Part shown: in pieces, positions 32,126 to 42,116 of the stretch
Layout of the letters: the number at the start of each line of letters is the position of its first letter
How positions within the stretch are numbered: position 1 is the first letter of the stretch
Assembly: GCA_024709225.1 (NCBI GenBank)
Contig: JANJXC010000108.1
Coordinates: 1-58,973 of the forward strand
DNA length: 58,973 bases
Direction: 5' to 3'
DNA from: Gammaproteobacteria bacterium
Lineage (GTDB): Bacteria > Pseudomonadota > Gammaproteobacteria > Thiohalomonadales > Thiohalomonadaceae
Position numbers and translations under genes: made by a program
The notes under the pieces: generated by a model
Told to the model about the DNA's origin: nothing
Databases searched by the model: none
Seen by the model: only the letters and a program-made list of their open reading frames with translations

Positions 32126-33879
32126 AGGATGCCCCGCGATGAGGTACTGGCCGAGGCCGCCGGCGCCGGCGCCGTAACATCGGCAAGTTTCACGCCCAGC
32201 GACTCCAAATCGTCCGGCGCGATATCGAGCAGGCGCAGCGCACCGCTCATCACCCGGCCGAATACCGGCGCCGCTACCTGGCCACCGTAATACTCCGCCC
32301 CCTGCGGCTCGTCGATCACTACCACCATCGCCAGGCGCGGCACCGTGGCCGGCGCAAAACCGGCGAACAGCGCCAGATAATGATCCTCGCTGTAGCCACC
32401 GGCAATCACCTTGCGTGCGGTGCCGGTCTTGCCGCCGACGCGATAGCCAGGCACCGCAGCACGGCTGCCGGTGCCATCCTTGCTCACCGCCAGTTCCAGC
32501 ATGGCGCGCACCTGCTGCGCAATCTGCGGCCGCATCACCTGCCGGATATCCGGCACGCCGCTGCCGGCGGGCAGCAGCGTAACGGCATGCATGGTTCCGT
32601 CCGCGGCCAGCGCTGCGTAGGCCTGCGCCAACTGCAGGGCGGTCACCGACAGGCCATAGCCGTACGACAGCGTGGCACGCTCGGTTTCGCGCCAGCGCAC
32701 ATGGTCGGTCAGCAATCCGCTTGCCTCACCGGGAAAGGCGCTGGCCGTCATGGTGCCAAGACCGATACGGCTGAATATGTCCCACAGCTGTTGCGGCTTG
32801 ATCGCCAGGGCCATGGTGGCGGCGCCGACATTGCTCGACTTCTGGATCACGCGGCTCACGTCGATGCGGCCGTAGTTGTGCACGTCGCGCACCGTGAGCC
32901 GACTGTTGACGCGCAGAAACCCGCTGCCGGTGTCGATAGGGGTATCGGGGCGGAACTTGCCGCTCTCCAGCGCTGCCGCGGCGGTAAACGGCTTGATGGT
33001 GGAGCCGGGCTCAAACACATCGGTGACGGTACGATTGCGCAGTCGCTCACTGCTCAGCCCACTGCGATTATTGGGGTTGTAGGCCGGCTGGTTGACCATC
33101 GCCAGCACCTCACCGGTGGTCACGTCGAGCACTACGGCAGAACCGGCACGGGCCTGGCTGCGCTGCACGACGGCCTTCAGTTCGCGGTAGGCCAGATACT
33201 GGATGCGACGATCGAGGGCCAGGCGCAGATCCTGGCCGGGACGCGGCTCACTGATGCTCTCGACATTCTCCACGATGCGTCCCAGACGATCCTTGATGAC
33301 GCGCTTGCTGCCGGGGGTACCCTTGAGCCAGGCATCGTGCAGCAGCTCCATGCCCTCCTGACCGGCATCATCGATGTTGGTGAACCCAACCACATGGGCG
33401 AAGACTTCGCCGGCGGGATAGTAACGGCGATACTCGCGTTGCAGCGCCACGCCGGGGATCTCCAACGCCATCACCTTCTGCGCCAGTTCCGGCGTGATAT
33501 GGCGCCGCAGGTAGACAAACTCGCGTTCCTGTCGCTTGGCCAGCAACTGTTCCAGGGCACGTGGCTCCAGCTCCAGCACCCGGGCGAGGGCCTTCCATTG
33601 GTTGCGTGCGGTCGCCAGTTCCTTCGGATTGGCCCACACCGACTCCACCGGCGTGCTGATCGCCAGCGGCTCGCCGTGGCGATCGGTGATCATGCCGCGG
33701 TGCGCCGCCACCTCGACCACGCGCAGGGCGCGGGCATCACCCTGGTGCTGCAGAAAATCACGGTTGAGCACGTGCAGGTCCACCACCCGCCACATCAACA
33801 CTGCCGTGGCGAGACCAAGCAAGCCCAGCACGAAACGCAGGCGTCCGTCGTAATGCGGAATGTTTGCGTGCTCACTCAT
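32122..33879 (-). CDS. ftsI: Septal transpeptidase FtsI (PBP3)
   Basis: 585 aa class B penicillin-binding protein. One membrane anchor (residues ~14-36), pedestal domain, then the transpeptidase domain with active-site Ser293 in STIKPF, SSN at 348-350 and KTGT at 484-487. ATG 33879 overlaps the ftsL stop (ATGA). It works with FtsW in septal wall synthesis and is activated by the FtsQLB complex. Confidence 0.98.
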   Translation of the reverse strand: MSEHANIPHYDGRLRFVLGLLGLATAVLMWRVVDLHVLNRDFLQHQGDARALRVVEVAAHRGMITDRHGEPLAISTPVESVWANPKELATARNQWKALARVLELEPRALEQLLAKRQEREFVYLRRHITPELAQKVMALEIPGVALQREYRRYYPAGEVFAHVVGFTNIDDAGQEGMELLHDAWLKGTPGSKRVIKDRLGRIVENVESISEPRPGQDLRLALDRRIQYLAYRELKAVVQRSQARAGSAVVLDVTTGEVLAMVNQPAYNPNNRSGLSSERLRNRTVTDVFEPGSTIKPFTAAAALESGKFRPDTPIDTGSGFLRVNSRLTVRDVHNYGRIDVSRVIQKSSNVGAATMALAIKPQQLWDIFSRIGLGTMTASAFPGEASGLLTDHVRWRETERATLSYGYGLSVTALQLAQAYAALAADGTMHAVTLLPAGSGVPDIRQVMRPQIAQQVRAMLELAVSKDGTGSRAAVPGYRVGGKTGTARKVIAGGYSEDHYLALFAGFAPATVPRLAMVVVIDEPQGAEYYGGQVAAPVFGRVMSGALRLLDIAPDDLESLGVKLADVTAPAPAASASTSSRGIL

Positions 33880-34142
33880 GGTTTCACCAACACCACCGCC
33901 GCCGGCGATGGAATCATCATGTCCAGTTTGTCGCGGGCGATGACCTCGATACGACCGTGGGTCGCCCAGGTGCTCTGTTCCAGCTGCAGCCGGCCCCATT
34001 CGATATTCAACTCATCGCGTACCGCCTGCAGCGCCTGCAACTCCACGAAGAACTTGCGCGCCTGATGCTGCGTGTACACCACACCCAGCGCGCTGGCGAA
34101 CACCGCGCCCGCCAGCAGCGTCCAGAACATGCGCCCGATCAC
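33876..34142 (-). CDS. ftsL: Cell division protein FtsL
   Basis: 88 aa bitopic protein: one membrane helix (residues ~7-22) then a leucine-heptad periplasmic coiled coil ([19 protein letters not shown]). GTG 34142 overlaps the rsmH stop as GTGA; the longer frame to 34253 overlaps rsmH and is rejected. Position between rsmH and ftsI confirms identity, since FtsL sequences are poorly conserved. Confidence 0.93.
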   Translation of the reverse strand: MIGRMFWTLLAGAVFASALGVVYTQHQARKFFVELQALQAVRDELNIEWGRLQLEQSTWATHGRIEVIARDKLDMMIPSPAAVVLVKP

Positions 34143-35071
34143 GCCGGTTTCTCCGCCACGCGCAGCACCGCGCTGCGGGCGCGAGGATTGGCGGCCACTT
34201 CCTGCGCGCCGGCGACGATCTTCCTGCCCACCGCACGCAGCCGCGGTTGCCACATCTGCGCCTGCGTCAGCGGCAGATCCGGCGGCAGCTCTTCACCATG
34301 CTGCTGGCGGCGGATGAACTGCTTCACGCGCCGGTCCTCCAGCGAGTGGAAGCTGATCACCGCCAGGCGTCCACCCGGCGCCAGCAACGCCATGCTCTGC
34401 GCCAGTACGTCATCCAGTTCTTCCAGCTCGCGGTTGATGAAGATGCGGATCGCCTGAAATGCGCGCGTCGCCGGGTCCTTGCCCTTTTCCCAGGCCGGAT
34501 TGGCGCGCGCGACGATATCCTGCAACTGGGCGGTACGGGTGATGGGCGCCTCGGCGCGACTTTGCACAATGGCGCGCGCGATACGCTTGGCGAAACGCTC
34601 CTCACCGTATTCCTTCAGCACGCGGGCGATCTCCCCCTCCGCCGCCTGCGCCAGCCAGTCGGCGGCGCTCATCCCGTTGTCCGGATCCATGCGCATGTCC
34701 AGCGGACCGTCGAGACGGAAGCTGAACCCCCGCTCCGCCTCATCCAACTGCGGCGACGACACGCCGAGGTCGAGCAGGATACCGTCCACCCTGCCGGCCC
34801 AGCCGCGCTCCGCCACGCGCTGTCCCAGGGTGGTGAAACTGCCGCGCTCAATGGCAAAGCGCGCATCACCACCGAAACGCTGCCGCGCCACCGCCACGGC
34901 CTGCGGGTCCTTGTCCACCGCCAGCAGCCGCCCGTCGGGGCCGAGGCGCGCGAGGATCTCCGCCGCATGGCCGCCGCGGCCGAAGGTGCCGTCCAGGTAG
35001 ATGCCGTCGGCACGTACCCGCAGTGCCGCCAGCACTTCCGCCAGCAGCACCGGCTTGTGTTCCAGCGCCAT
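34139..35071 (-). CDS. rsmH: 16S rRNA m4C1402 methyltransferase RsmH (MraW)
   Basis: 310 aa SAM-dependent methyltransferase acting on the ribosomal P site. N-terminal [16 protein letters not shown] motif [14 protein letters not shown] and the conserved [20 protein letters not shown]-type segment are present (given here only in part: [11 protein letters not shown]). ATG 35071 shares one base with the mraZ stop. Its companion RsmI, which methylates the 2'-O of the same nucleotide, is encoded at 36191. Confidence 0.98.
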   Translation of the reverse strand: MALEHKPVLLAEVLAALRVRADGIYLDGTFGRGGHAAEILARLGPDGRLLAVDKDPQAVAVARQRFGGDARFAIERGSFTTLGQRVAERGWAGRVDGILLDLGVSSPQLDEAERGFSFRLDGPLDMRMDPDNGMSAADWLAQAAEGEIARVLKEYGEERFAKRIARAIVQSRAEAPITRTAQLQDIVARANPAWEKGKDPATRAFQAIRIFINRELEELDDVLAQSMALLAPGGRLAVISFHSLEDRRVKQFIRRQQHGEELPPDLPLTQAQMWQPRLRAVGRKIVAGAQEVAANPRARSAVLRVAEKPA

Positions 35072-35556
35072 CAGAGCACCAGACTCTGCAGTTCGGGCGC
35101 CAGAGCCTCACCGCCGCGGAACACGCCCTCGGCCAGCATCTGGTCGCGCTGTGCGTTCCAGCGCTCCTCGTCCCACAATTCGAATTTCTTGCCCTGCCCC
35201 ACCAGCACCAGCTTGCGCTCCAGACCGGCGTACTCACGCAGCGCGGGGGCCAGCAGGATGCGGCCGGCACCGTCCATTTCGGTGTCGGTGGCATAGCCGA
35301 CGAGCAGGCGGCGCAGCTTGGTGGTGGCGGGGTTGAAGGCAGGCAGGGCGGCGATCTTGGCCTCGATCTCCTCCCATTCCGGCTGGGGATAGATCCACAG
35401 GCAGGGATCGTCGGTGTGGATGGTGATGACCAGATTGCCCCCGGTGCGCTCCAGCAGCAGGTCGCGGTAGCGCGCAGGCATCGCCATGCGGCCCTTCGCA
35501 TCCAGCGTCAGTGCGGTAACACCTCGGAACAAGTTATGGCCCCCCCGGAACTCCAT
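35071..35556 (-). CDS. mraZ: Transcriptional regulator MraZ
   Basis: 161 aa, slightly longer than the usual ~150. Two SpoVT/AbrB-like repeats: residues ~8-55 ([19 protein letters not shown]) and ~80-125 ([18 protein letters not shown]), each with the DxxGR motif. MraZ binds repeats upstream of its own operon and represses dcw transcription. ATG 35556 gives the usual N-terminus; it lies within the third operator repeat region, so binding would also cover the translation start. An in-frame GTG at 35583 sits at the expected transcription start and is unlikely. Confidence 0.97.
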   Translation of the reverse strand: MEFRGGHNLFRGVTALTLDAKGRMAMPARYRDLLLERTGGNLVITIHTDDPCLWIYPQPEWEEIEAKIAALPAFNPATTKLRRLLVGYATDTEMDGAGRILLAPALREYAGLERKLVLVGQGKKFELWDEERWNAQRDQMLAEGVFRGGEALAPELQSLVL

Positions 35557-35557
35557 A

Positions 35558-35582
35558 TCCCATTTTTTTCCACTTCGATCCA
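35558..35582 (-). promoter_or_regulatory. Putative MraZ operator: three TGG(G/A)N repeats
   Basis: Reading the minus strand, TGGAT (35582-35578), TGGAA (35572-35568) and TGGGA (35562-35558) recur with a 10-bp period, i.e. 5-bp spacers. This is the layout of the known E. coli MraZ sites (TGGGN repeats spaced by 5 bp). The repeats lie between the promoter and the mraZ ATG. Two of the three have A in place of the third G. Confidence 0.8.
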
Positions 35583-35591
35583 CTTCCGCAC

Positions 35592-35621
35592 ACTATAGGT
35601 ACCGGGGAGCCCGTGTGTCAA
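35592..35621 (-). promoter_or_regulatory. dcw operon promoter (Pmra)
   Basis: Minus strand: TTGACA (35621-35616), an 18-bp spacer, and TATAGT (35597-35592). The -35 is perfect and the -10 matches 5 of 6. Transcription would start near 35585, just upstream of the MraZ operator repeats and about 30 bp before the mraZ ATG. Confidence 0.85.
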
Positions 35622-35768
35622 GCCGATGCAGGGATATTAATTCTTATCTGACAGTAACTTAGCTCAAGTGGGTTGAGGTGGAGCATGAGAAAATCCGGGC
35701 CATTTCGACCCTATAGAAATCAATGTGTTGGGGATTAAAGCTGGAGTGGAGTATGAAGAGTTTGAAAG

Positions 35769-36134
35769 GTGGGAGCCGGCCTGTAAGCCGGGTTCTGTCG
35801 TGGACGACCATTCATCTGGGATGTGCGTCGCCGCACACCTCAAGCAACCTACCCGGGAACTGTGCGGGCCACACATCGCGACCCGAAGGCCGCCCGTTCC
35901 CCTATTTGGTCTTGCTCCGGGTGGGGTTTACCGTGCCGCGAGCTGTTGCCAGTCGCGCGGTGCGCTCTTACCGCACCTTTTCACCCTTGCCGGCGCCTTG
36001 CGGCGCTTAGGCGGTATGTTTTCTGTGGCACTTTCCGTCGGCTCGCGCCGCCCAGGCGTTACCTGGCACCCTGCCCTGCGGAGCCCGGACTTTCCTCCAC
36101 GCCTTGCGGCGCCGCGATCGTCCGGCCGACTCCC
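35769..36134 (-). ncRNA. rnpB: RNase P RNA, bacterial class A
   Basis: About 366 nt; ends set by pairing of the first bases (GGGAGTCGGCC, 36134 down) with the last (GGCCGGCTCCC, near 35771). Conserved blocks in order on the minus strand: GAGGAAAGTCCGGGCTCC, CAGGGTGCCAGGTAACG, GGTGCGGTAAGAGCGCACCG, CGGTAAACCCCACCCGGAG, CAAATAGGGG, GGTAGGTTGCTTGAG and CACGACAGAACCCGGCTTA. These are the catalytic-core and P4 segments of the tRNA-5'-processing ribozyme. Open frames across this region are spurious. The promoter is not obvious, because a 7-bp repeat array lies just upstream. No clear hairpin terminator follows. Confidence 0.96.
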
Positions 36135-36141
36135 GGGGCAT

Positions 36142-36196
36142 AGTTTCAAGTTGCAAGTTCCAAGTTGCAAGCTGTTCTTGCCTTTACTTGTCACTG
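36142..36196. repeat. Heptad repeat element between rsmI and rnpB
   Basis: On the minus strand the element starts CAGTGACAAG, whose TGA is the rsmI stop codon. It continues through a short hairpin (GCAAG-aacag-CTTGC) into four 7-bp units: GCTTGCA, ACTTGGA, ACTTGCA, ACTTGAA. It ends 7 bp before the RNase P RNA 5' end. The same design recurs at 42019 and 50985, and as one arm at 56970. Confidence 0.85.
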
Positions 36197-37036
36197 CCTT
36201 TCCTTGACCAGATAGTCGTAGATCTGGTTCTTCTTGGCGCCGGTGATCTTGGCCGCCAGGGCGGCGGCCTGTTTCACCGGCAGTTCGGCGGCCAGCAGCT
36301 CGGCCACCCGGCGCGATTCATCGTCCAGGGCATCGGCAGCCGGGGGCGGCGCACCGTGCACCAGCAGCACCGCCTCGCCACGCTGTTGATCGCTGTCGCC
36401 GCGCACAAATTCCAGCAGCTCCCCCAGCGGGGCGCGGCGCAGGGTCTCGAAGGTCTTGGTCAATTCACGGGCCAGCACCGCCAGGCGCTCGGCACCAAAT
36501 ACCGCCGCCATGTCTTCCAGGGTTTCGAGCAGGCGGTGCGGCGCCTCATAAAAGGCCAGGGTGCGGCGCTCAGCGACCAGCGCCTCCAGGGCATGACGGC
36601 GGGCCGTGCTCTTGGGCGGCAGAAAACCTTCGAAGGTGAAGCGATCGGTGGGCAGGCCGGCAGCGGACAGGGCAGTGATGAGGGCGCTGGCGCCGGGCAG
36701 CGGCACGACACGGATGCCGGCCTCGTGGGCCAACCGGGCCAGGGGAAAGCCGGGGTCGCTGATCAGCGGCGTACCGGCATCGGAGATGAGGGCGATGTCC
36801 TCGCCCTGCTGCAGACGCTGTACCACCTCGACGCTGGCCTCGCGCTCATTGTGTTCGTGCAGGGCGAACAGGGGGGTATGGATGCCGAAATGACGCAGCA
36901 GGCCGGCGCTGTGGCGGGTGTCCTCGGCGGCGATACGGGCCACGCGCTGCAACACCTCGACCGCCCGCGGCGTCATGTCCCCCAGATTGCCGATGGGAGT
37001 GGCCACCACATAGAGCGTTCCCGCATTCATTGACAC
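36191..37036 (-). CDS. rsmI: 16S rRNA 2'-O-ribose C1402 methyltransferase RsmI
   Basis: 281 aa tetrapyrrole-methylase-fold SAM enzyme. N-terminal [18 protein letters not shown], then [12 protein letters not shown] and [13 protein letters not shown] are the family signatures. The GTG at 37036 has an AGGAG ribosome site 7 bp upstream; an ATG at 37030 is the alternative. The last codon and stop (CAG TGA) lie inside the heptad repeat element. Divergent from lpoA, as in E. coli. Confidence 0.97.
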   Translation of the reverse strand: MSMNAGTLYVVATPIGNLGDMTPRAVEVLQRVARIAAEDTRHSAGLLRHFGIHTPLFALHEHNEREASVEVVQRLQQGEDIALISDAGTPLISDPGFPLARLAHEAGIRVVPLPGASALITALSAAGLPTDRFTFEGFLPPKSTARRHALEALVAERRTLAFYEAPHRLLETLEDMAAVFGAERLAVLARELTKTFETLRRAPLGELLEFVRGDSDQQRGEAVLLVHGAPPPAADALDDESRRVAELLAAELPVKQAAALAAKITGAKKNQIYDYLVKERQ

Positions 37037-37114
37037 TCGCCAACTCCTTTATTGATACTGTGCGCCTTCGGGCAAAATGCCGCTATCGCCGTCTGATATT
37101 ATCCCCCTTCTCCC

Positions 37115-38973
37115 ATGCCCAGACTATTCAAAACATCCCTGCTGCTGCTCGCCCTGGCGCTGCTCGCCGCCGGCTGTGCCGTACAACCCAGTGCTCCGCG
37201 CGAGGTGAGCGAGAGCGCCGCCCAGGACGCCCTGCGTCAGGCCGATTACGAGGCGGCGGCGCGGGAGTATCTGCGCCTGGCCGAGTCCGCTCAATACTCC
37301 GCTGCGGAGCGCCAGCAATTCCGCCTCGAGGCGACTGACGCCCTGGTACGCGCCGGCCAGCCGGCCAGGGCCGTGCAACTGGCGGAGCTCATCGACCCGC
37401 GCCATCTGGCGCCGGCGCAACAGCTCCGCCTGCGCCTGGTGCAGGCCCGCGCCTGGCAGACGCTGCGCAATGCCGAGCGCGTGCTCGAGGTGCTGACCCC
37501 GGTGCCGGTCGGTGCCGACGCCGGCACGCTGGAGGAATACCACCAGCTGCGCGCCCTGGCCTACACCCAGCAGGGCAATCACCTGGAGGCGGCACGCGAA
37601 CACACCCTGCGGGGCCGTTACCTGGTCGATGAGACAGCCCTCGCCGCCAACCAGCAACAACTGTGGAATGCACTGACCCAGCTCTCGGCCCACACGCTGC
37701 GCGCCCTGCGCTACGCGCCGCCGCCGGACGAATTCAGCGGCTGGATGGCGCTGGCCGAGATCAGCAAGCAGTACCAGCTGGGCCGCCGCGAGCTGCAACA
37801 GCTCGCCGAAGGGTGGCGCCAGGCCTATCCGCAGCACCCGGCGCGCCAGCAGTTCATCGACGAGATGCTGCGCCGCAGCACCCAGCTGGTATTACAGCCG
37901 AAACAGATCGCCCTGCTGCTGCCCTTGTCCGGCCGCTTTGCCGGCGCCGGTGCCGCCGTGCGTGACGGCGTGCTGGCGGCGCACTACAACACCACGCCGG
38001 AGCGGCGCATCTCCGTGCGCATCTACGACACCGCCAACCCGGCGCGGGTCCTGCCCAGCTACGAACAGGCGCTGCGCGAAGGGGCCGACTTCGTCATCGG
38101 CCCGCTGGACAAGGAGGGCGTCACCGCCCTGCTCACCCGTGATGACTTCCCGGTGCCGACCCTGGTGCTCAACACCGTCGACAGCTACACCCTGCCCGAC
38201 AACATCTATCAGTTCGCGCTGTCGCCGGAAGAAGAGGCGCAACAGGTGGCGGAACATGCCTGGGTCCTCGGCCACAGCCATGCCGCGGTATTCGTCCCCG
38301 AAGGGGAGTGGGGCGAACGCATCGAGCACGCCTTCGGCCGCCGCTGGGAGGAGCTGGGCGGTGCCGTCACCACCCTGGCGCGCTATGACAGCAACAAGAA
38401 TGATTTCGCCCGCCCATTGCGCACCCTGCTCAATCTGGATCTGAGCGATACGCGCCACCGTCAGCTGCAGAGCGTGGTGGGACAGAAATTGCACTTCGAG
38501 CCGCGGCGGCGCGAGGACATCGACTTCGTGTTCCTCGCCGGCTTCCCGCGCCAGGCACGCCTGATCCGGCCACAGCTCAAGTTCCACCATGCCTCCGGTC
38601 TGCCGGTGCTGGCCACCTCGCACATTTATTCCGGCGCCTTTGCGCGCGAACTGGATCGGGACATGGACGGCATCGTGTTCGGCGATATGCCGTGGACGCT
38701 GAAGGCCGCCACTCCCAACCCATCCCTGCGCAAGGAGGCCGGCGCGCTGCGGGTCAGCGACAACGGGCTGCAACGCCTTATCGCCCTGGGCAGCGACACC
38801 TACAATCTGATTCCGGCGCTGAAGGTGCTGGAGAGCTACCCGTTTGAGCGTTTCCATGGTGAAACCGGTTCGCTGCGCCTCGACGCGCAGCGGCGCTTGA
38901 GCCGCCAGCTCACCTGGGCCCGCTTCAGCGGCGGCGTGCCGCGCATCATCGTGGAGAGCGGCGCCGGCCAGCC

Positions 38974-38977
<4 letters not shown>
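37115..38977 (+). CDS. lpoA: Outer-membrane lipoprotein LpoA, activator of PBP1a
   Basis: 620 aa. Signal peptide with lipobox LAAG-Cys21 marks it as a lipoprotein. Residues ~35-260 are an all-helical TPR-like domain and ~265-610 a periplasmic-binding-protein-like (LppC) domain beginning KQIALLLPLSGRFAGAGAA. In E. coli LpoA spans the periplasm to stimulate the class A synthase PBP1a. Its stop overlaps yraN (GTGA), and lpoA-yraN-diaA follows the E. coli order. Confidence 0.95.
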
Positions 38978-39937
<960 letters not shown>

Positions 39938-39998
39938 CGACACACGGCGACAATGCGAATACGCGACGCAGCCGCCCCTTCCAGCAAAGTCCCGAATC

Positions 39999-41402
39999 TT
40001 GACTGACAAGCACATCACACCACTGCCGGCGGCATTCATCGCCGCCCTCCATGCCATGCTGGGTGCCGACGGCATTGTCACCGCGCCCGACGAACGCTGG
40101 ACCTATGGCTACGACAACAGCCGGCGCCATGCCCTGCCCGATGTCGTTGTCCGCCCGGTGGATCATGCCCAGGTACTTGCCGTACTGCGCCTGTGCAATG
40201 AGTACCGGGTGCCAGTGGTGGCGCGCGGCTACGGTACGGCTACCACCGGCGCCGCCGTGCCGCTCAGCGGTGGCGTGGTGTTGTCGCTGGAACGCATGAA
40301 CCGCATCCTGCGCATCGATCCGGCTGACCGCCTGATGGTGGTGGAGCCGGGCGTCACCAACCAGGCGGTGCAGGAGGCGGCGGCGGCGCACGGCTTCTTC
40401 TGGCCCCCCGATCCCACCAGCGCCGCCGTGTGCAGCGTGGGCGGCAACCTGGCCTGCAATGCAGCCGGTCCGCGTGCGGTGAAATACGGCACGCCGCGGG
40501 AAAACGTGCTCGGCCTGCTTGCCGTCACCGGCGGCGGCGATGAACTGCGCGCCGGCGTCTACACCACCAAGGGCGTAGTGGGTTATGACCTTACCCGCCT
40601 GCTCATCGGCTCGGAAGGCACCCTGGCGGTGATCACCGAGGCCACCCTCAAGCTCACGCCGCTGCCGCAGGCGCGGCGCACCCTGCAGGCCATTTACCGG
40701 GACATGCGCAGCGCCGCCGAGGCCATCTCGCGCATCATGGCCCAGCCGGTCGTGCCCTGCGCGCTGGAATTCATGGACGCCAAGGCCATCGAGATGATAC
40801 GCGGCTATGCCGGCGACGTGCTGCCGGCCCATGCCGGCTCATTGCTGATGATCGAGGTGGATGGGCCCGCCGCCTGCCTGAATGACGCGGCCCAGGCCTT
40901 GATTGACGCCGCCAACGGCGCCGGCTGCATCGAGGTCATCGAGGCGCGCACCGCCGACGAGGTGGCGGCACTGTGGAAGACACGCAAGGCGCTGTCACCG
41001 GCCCTGCGCACGGTGGCGCCGAAAAAGATCAATGAGGATGTGGTGGTGCCGGTATCACGCATGCCGGAACTGATCGAGGGACTGGGTGCCCTGGCCGAGC
41101 GCTACCGCATCACCATCGTCAATTTCGGCCACGCCGGCAACGGCAACATTCATGTCAATCTGCTGGCCAATCCCGACGATCCGCAGGAGATGGAGCGGGC
41201 ACGGCAGTGCCTGTCTGAGGTATTCGACCTGGTGCTGCGTCTCGACGGCACCCTCTCCGGCGAACACGGCATCGGGGTGGAGAAACGCGACTATGTCGGC
41301 CGCGAGATCGCCCCCACCACCCTCGCCCTGATGCATGCCATCAAGGCCCAGTTCGACCCGCTCGGCATCCTCAATCCCGGCAAGAAACTGCCGCCGGTCT
41401 AA
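39999..41402 (+). CDS. FAD-linked oxidase, glycolate oxidase GlcD / D-lactate dehydrogenase family
   Basis: 467 aa from a TTG at 39999. N-terminal PCMH-type FAD domain (VVARGYGTATTGAAVPLSGG at ~70 and DPTSAAVCSVGGNLACNA at ~135) and C-terminal FAD-oxidase domain with NFGHAGNGNIHVNLL and SGEHGIGVEKRDY. These are the features of GlcD, the flavin subunit of glycolate oxidase, and of quinone-linked D-lactate dehydrogenases. No GlcE or GlcF partner is adjacent, so a stand-alone D-2-hydroxyacid dehydrogenase is more likely. Start is uncertain, as no ATG is near. Confidence 0.88.
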   Translation: MTDKHITPLPAAFIAALHAMLGADGIVTAPDERWTYGYDNSRRHALPDVVVRPVDHAQVLAVLRLCNEYRVPVVARGYGTATTGAAVPLSGGVVLSLERMNRILRIDPADRLMVVEPGVTNQAVQEAAAAHGFFWPPDPTSAAVCSVGGNLACNAAGPRAVKYGTPRENVLGLLAVTGGGDELRAGVYTTKGVVGYDLTRLLIGSEGTLAVITEATLKLTPLPQARRTLQAIYRDMRSAAEAISRIMAQPVVPCALEFMDAKAIEMIRGYAGDVLPAHAGSLLMIEVDGPAACLNDAAQALIDAANGAGCIEVIEARTADEVAALWKTRKALSPALRTVAPKKINEDVVVPVSRMPELIEGLGALAERYRITIVNFGHAGNGNIHVNLLANPDDPQEMERARQCLSEVFDLVLRLDGTLSGEHGIGVEKRDYVGREIAPTTLALMHAIKAQFDPLGILNPGKKLPPV

Positions 41403-41405
41403 AGT

Positions 41406-41620
41406 CAAAAGACTTCAACGCAAAGACGCAAAGAAATCCAAGGTCGAAACCCGACGCAGGCGACTACATGGATGTAGTCGGTTGGAAATGTCTGGAACAT
41501 ATTTCCCCACACGCGGAGGCACAGAGGATCATGCAGGCGTCCTCTTTGCGACGCTCTGTGCCCTGCCTTGAAGATTTGAAGTTCTTCGCGGCCTTTGCGT
41601 CTTTGCGTTGAAGGCTTTTG
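41406..41620. repeat. MITE-like palindromic intergenic element (215 bp)
   Basis: Terminal inverted repeats of 28 bp, 41406-41433 and 41593-41620, match at 27 positions; the core is CAACGCAAAGACGCAAAG. Inside are a perfect hairpin CGACTACA-tgga-TGTAGTCG (41462-41480 region) and an inner inverted pair GGCACAGAG (41518-41526) / CTCTGTGCC (41554-41562). There is no credible ORF. It fills the convergent gap between the FAD-linked oxidase and sspB, and probably acts in place of a terminator on both sides. Confidence 0.85.
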
Positions 41621-41637
41621 ATTTTCTGTTGTTTGCG

Positions 41638-42009
41638 TTACTTCACTACGCGCAGGGCGGGTTTCTTGCCACCCTCGGGTTCGCTGGGTGGCGGGGTCTC
41701 TTCCTCCTCCGCGAAGACCATGCCACGGCCGTTTTCGCGGGCGTAGATAGCCTGTACGGCCGCGATGGGCACCACGATATGGTTGGCCACGCCGCCAAAC
41801 CTGGCGCCAAACCCCAGTGTCTCGTTTTCGATGGACAGGCCCTGCACGGCGAAGGGGCCGATATTGAGCACGATCTTGCCGTTCTCGACAAACTGCTGCG
41901 GTACGCTGGTCCCCGGATAGCCGGCATCGACCAGGATGTGGGGGGTCATTTCGTTGTCGACGATCCATTCATACAGGGCGCGGATCAGGTAGGGGCGGCT
42001 GGAGGTCAT
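41638..42009 (-). CDS. sspB: ClpXP adaptor SspB
   Basis: 123 aa. The folded domain (PYLIRALYEWIVDNEMTPHI... FGGVANHIVVPIAAV, shown in part) binds ssrA-tagged proteins. After an acidic linker the C-terminus ends PALRVVK, the ClpX-binding XB motif identical to that of E. coli. It delivers tagged proteins to ClpXP. ATG 42009 lies 9 bp after the heptad repeat element and shows no ribosome site. The gap from sspA is 107 bp, unusual for this pair. Confidence 0.96.
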   Translation of the reverse strand: MTSSRPYLIRALYEWIVDNEMTPHILVDAGYPGTSVPQQFVENGKIVLNIGPFAVQGLSIENETLGFGARFGGVANHIVVPIAAVQAIYARENGRGMVFAEEEETPPPSEPEGGKKPALRVVK

Positions 42010-42018
42010 TGTGTTAAC

Positions 42019-42113
42019 CAAGTTACAAGTTACAAGTTACAAGTTACAAGCAAAAGAAACGACACATCCTACATGGTCTTTTCTTGCTACCTGCAACTGG
42101 AAACTTGTAACTG
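42019..42113. repeat. Heptad repeat element between sspA and sspB
   Basis: On the minus strand it starts CAGTTACAAGTTT (42113 down), three bases after the sspA stop. It runs through degenerate 7-bp units and CAAGAAAAGA, and after a ~20-bp centre returns as TTCTTTTGCTTG. It then has four identical-type units GCTTGTA, ACTTGTA, ACTTGTA, ACTTGTA plus ACTTGG, ending 9 bp before the sspB ATG. The two arms would pair in the sspA-sspB mRNA as a long imperfect hairpin. Confidence 0.85.
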
Positions 42114-42116
42114 AAG

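Noticed and set aside
32380-34065. 561-codon plus-strand frame opposite ftsI
   Set aside because: Antisense to ftsI/ftsL, no recognisable motifs.
35725-36207. Overlapping open frames between mraZ and rsmI
   Set aside because: The region is RNase P RNA on the minus strand, with all conserved blocks present.
41405-41968. 187-codon minus-strand frame through the MITE-like element into sspB
   Set aside because: Out of frame with sspB and mostly repeat sequence.
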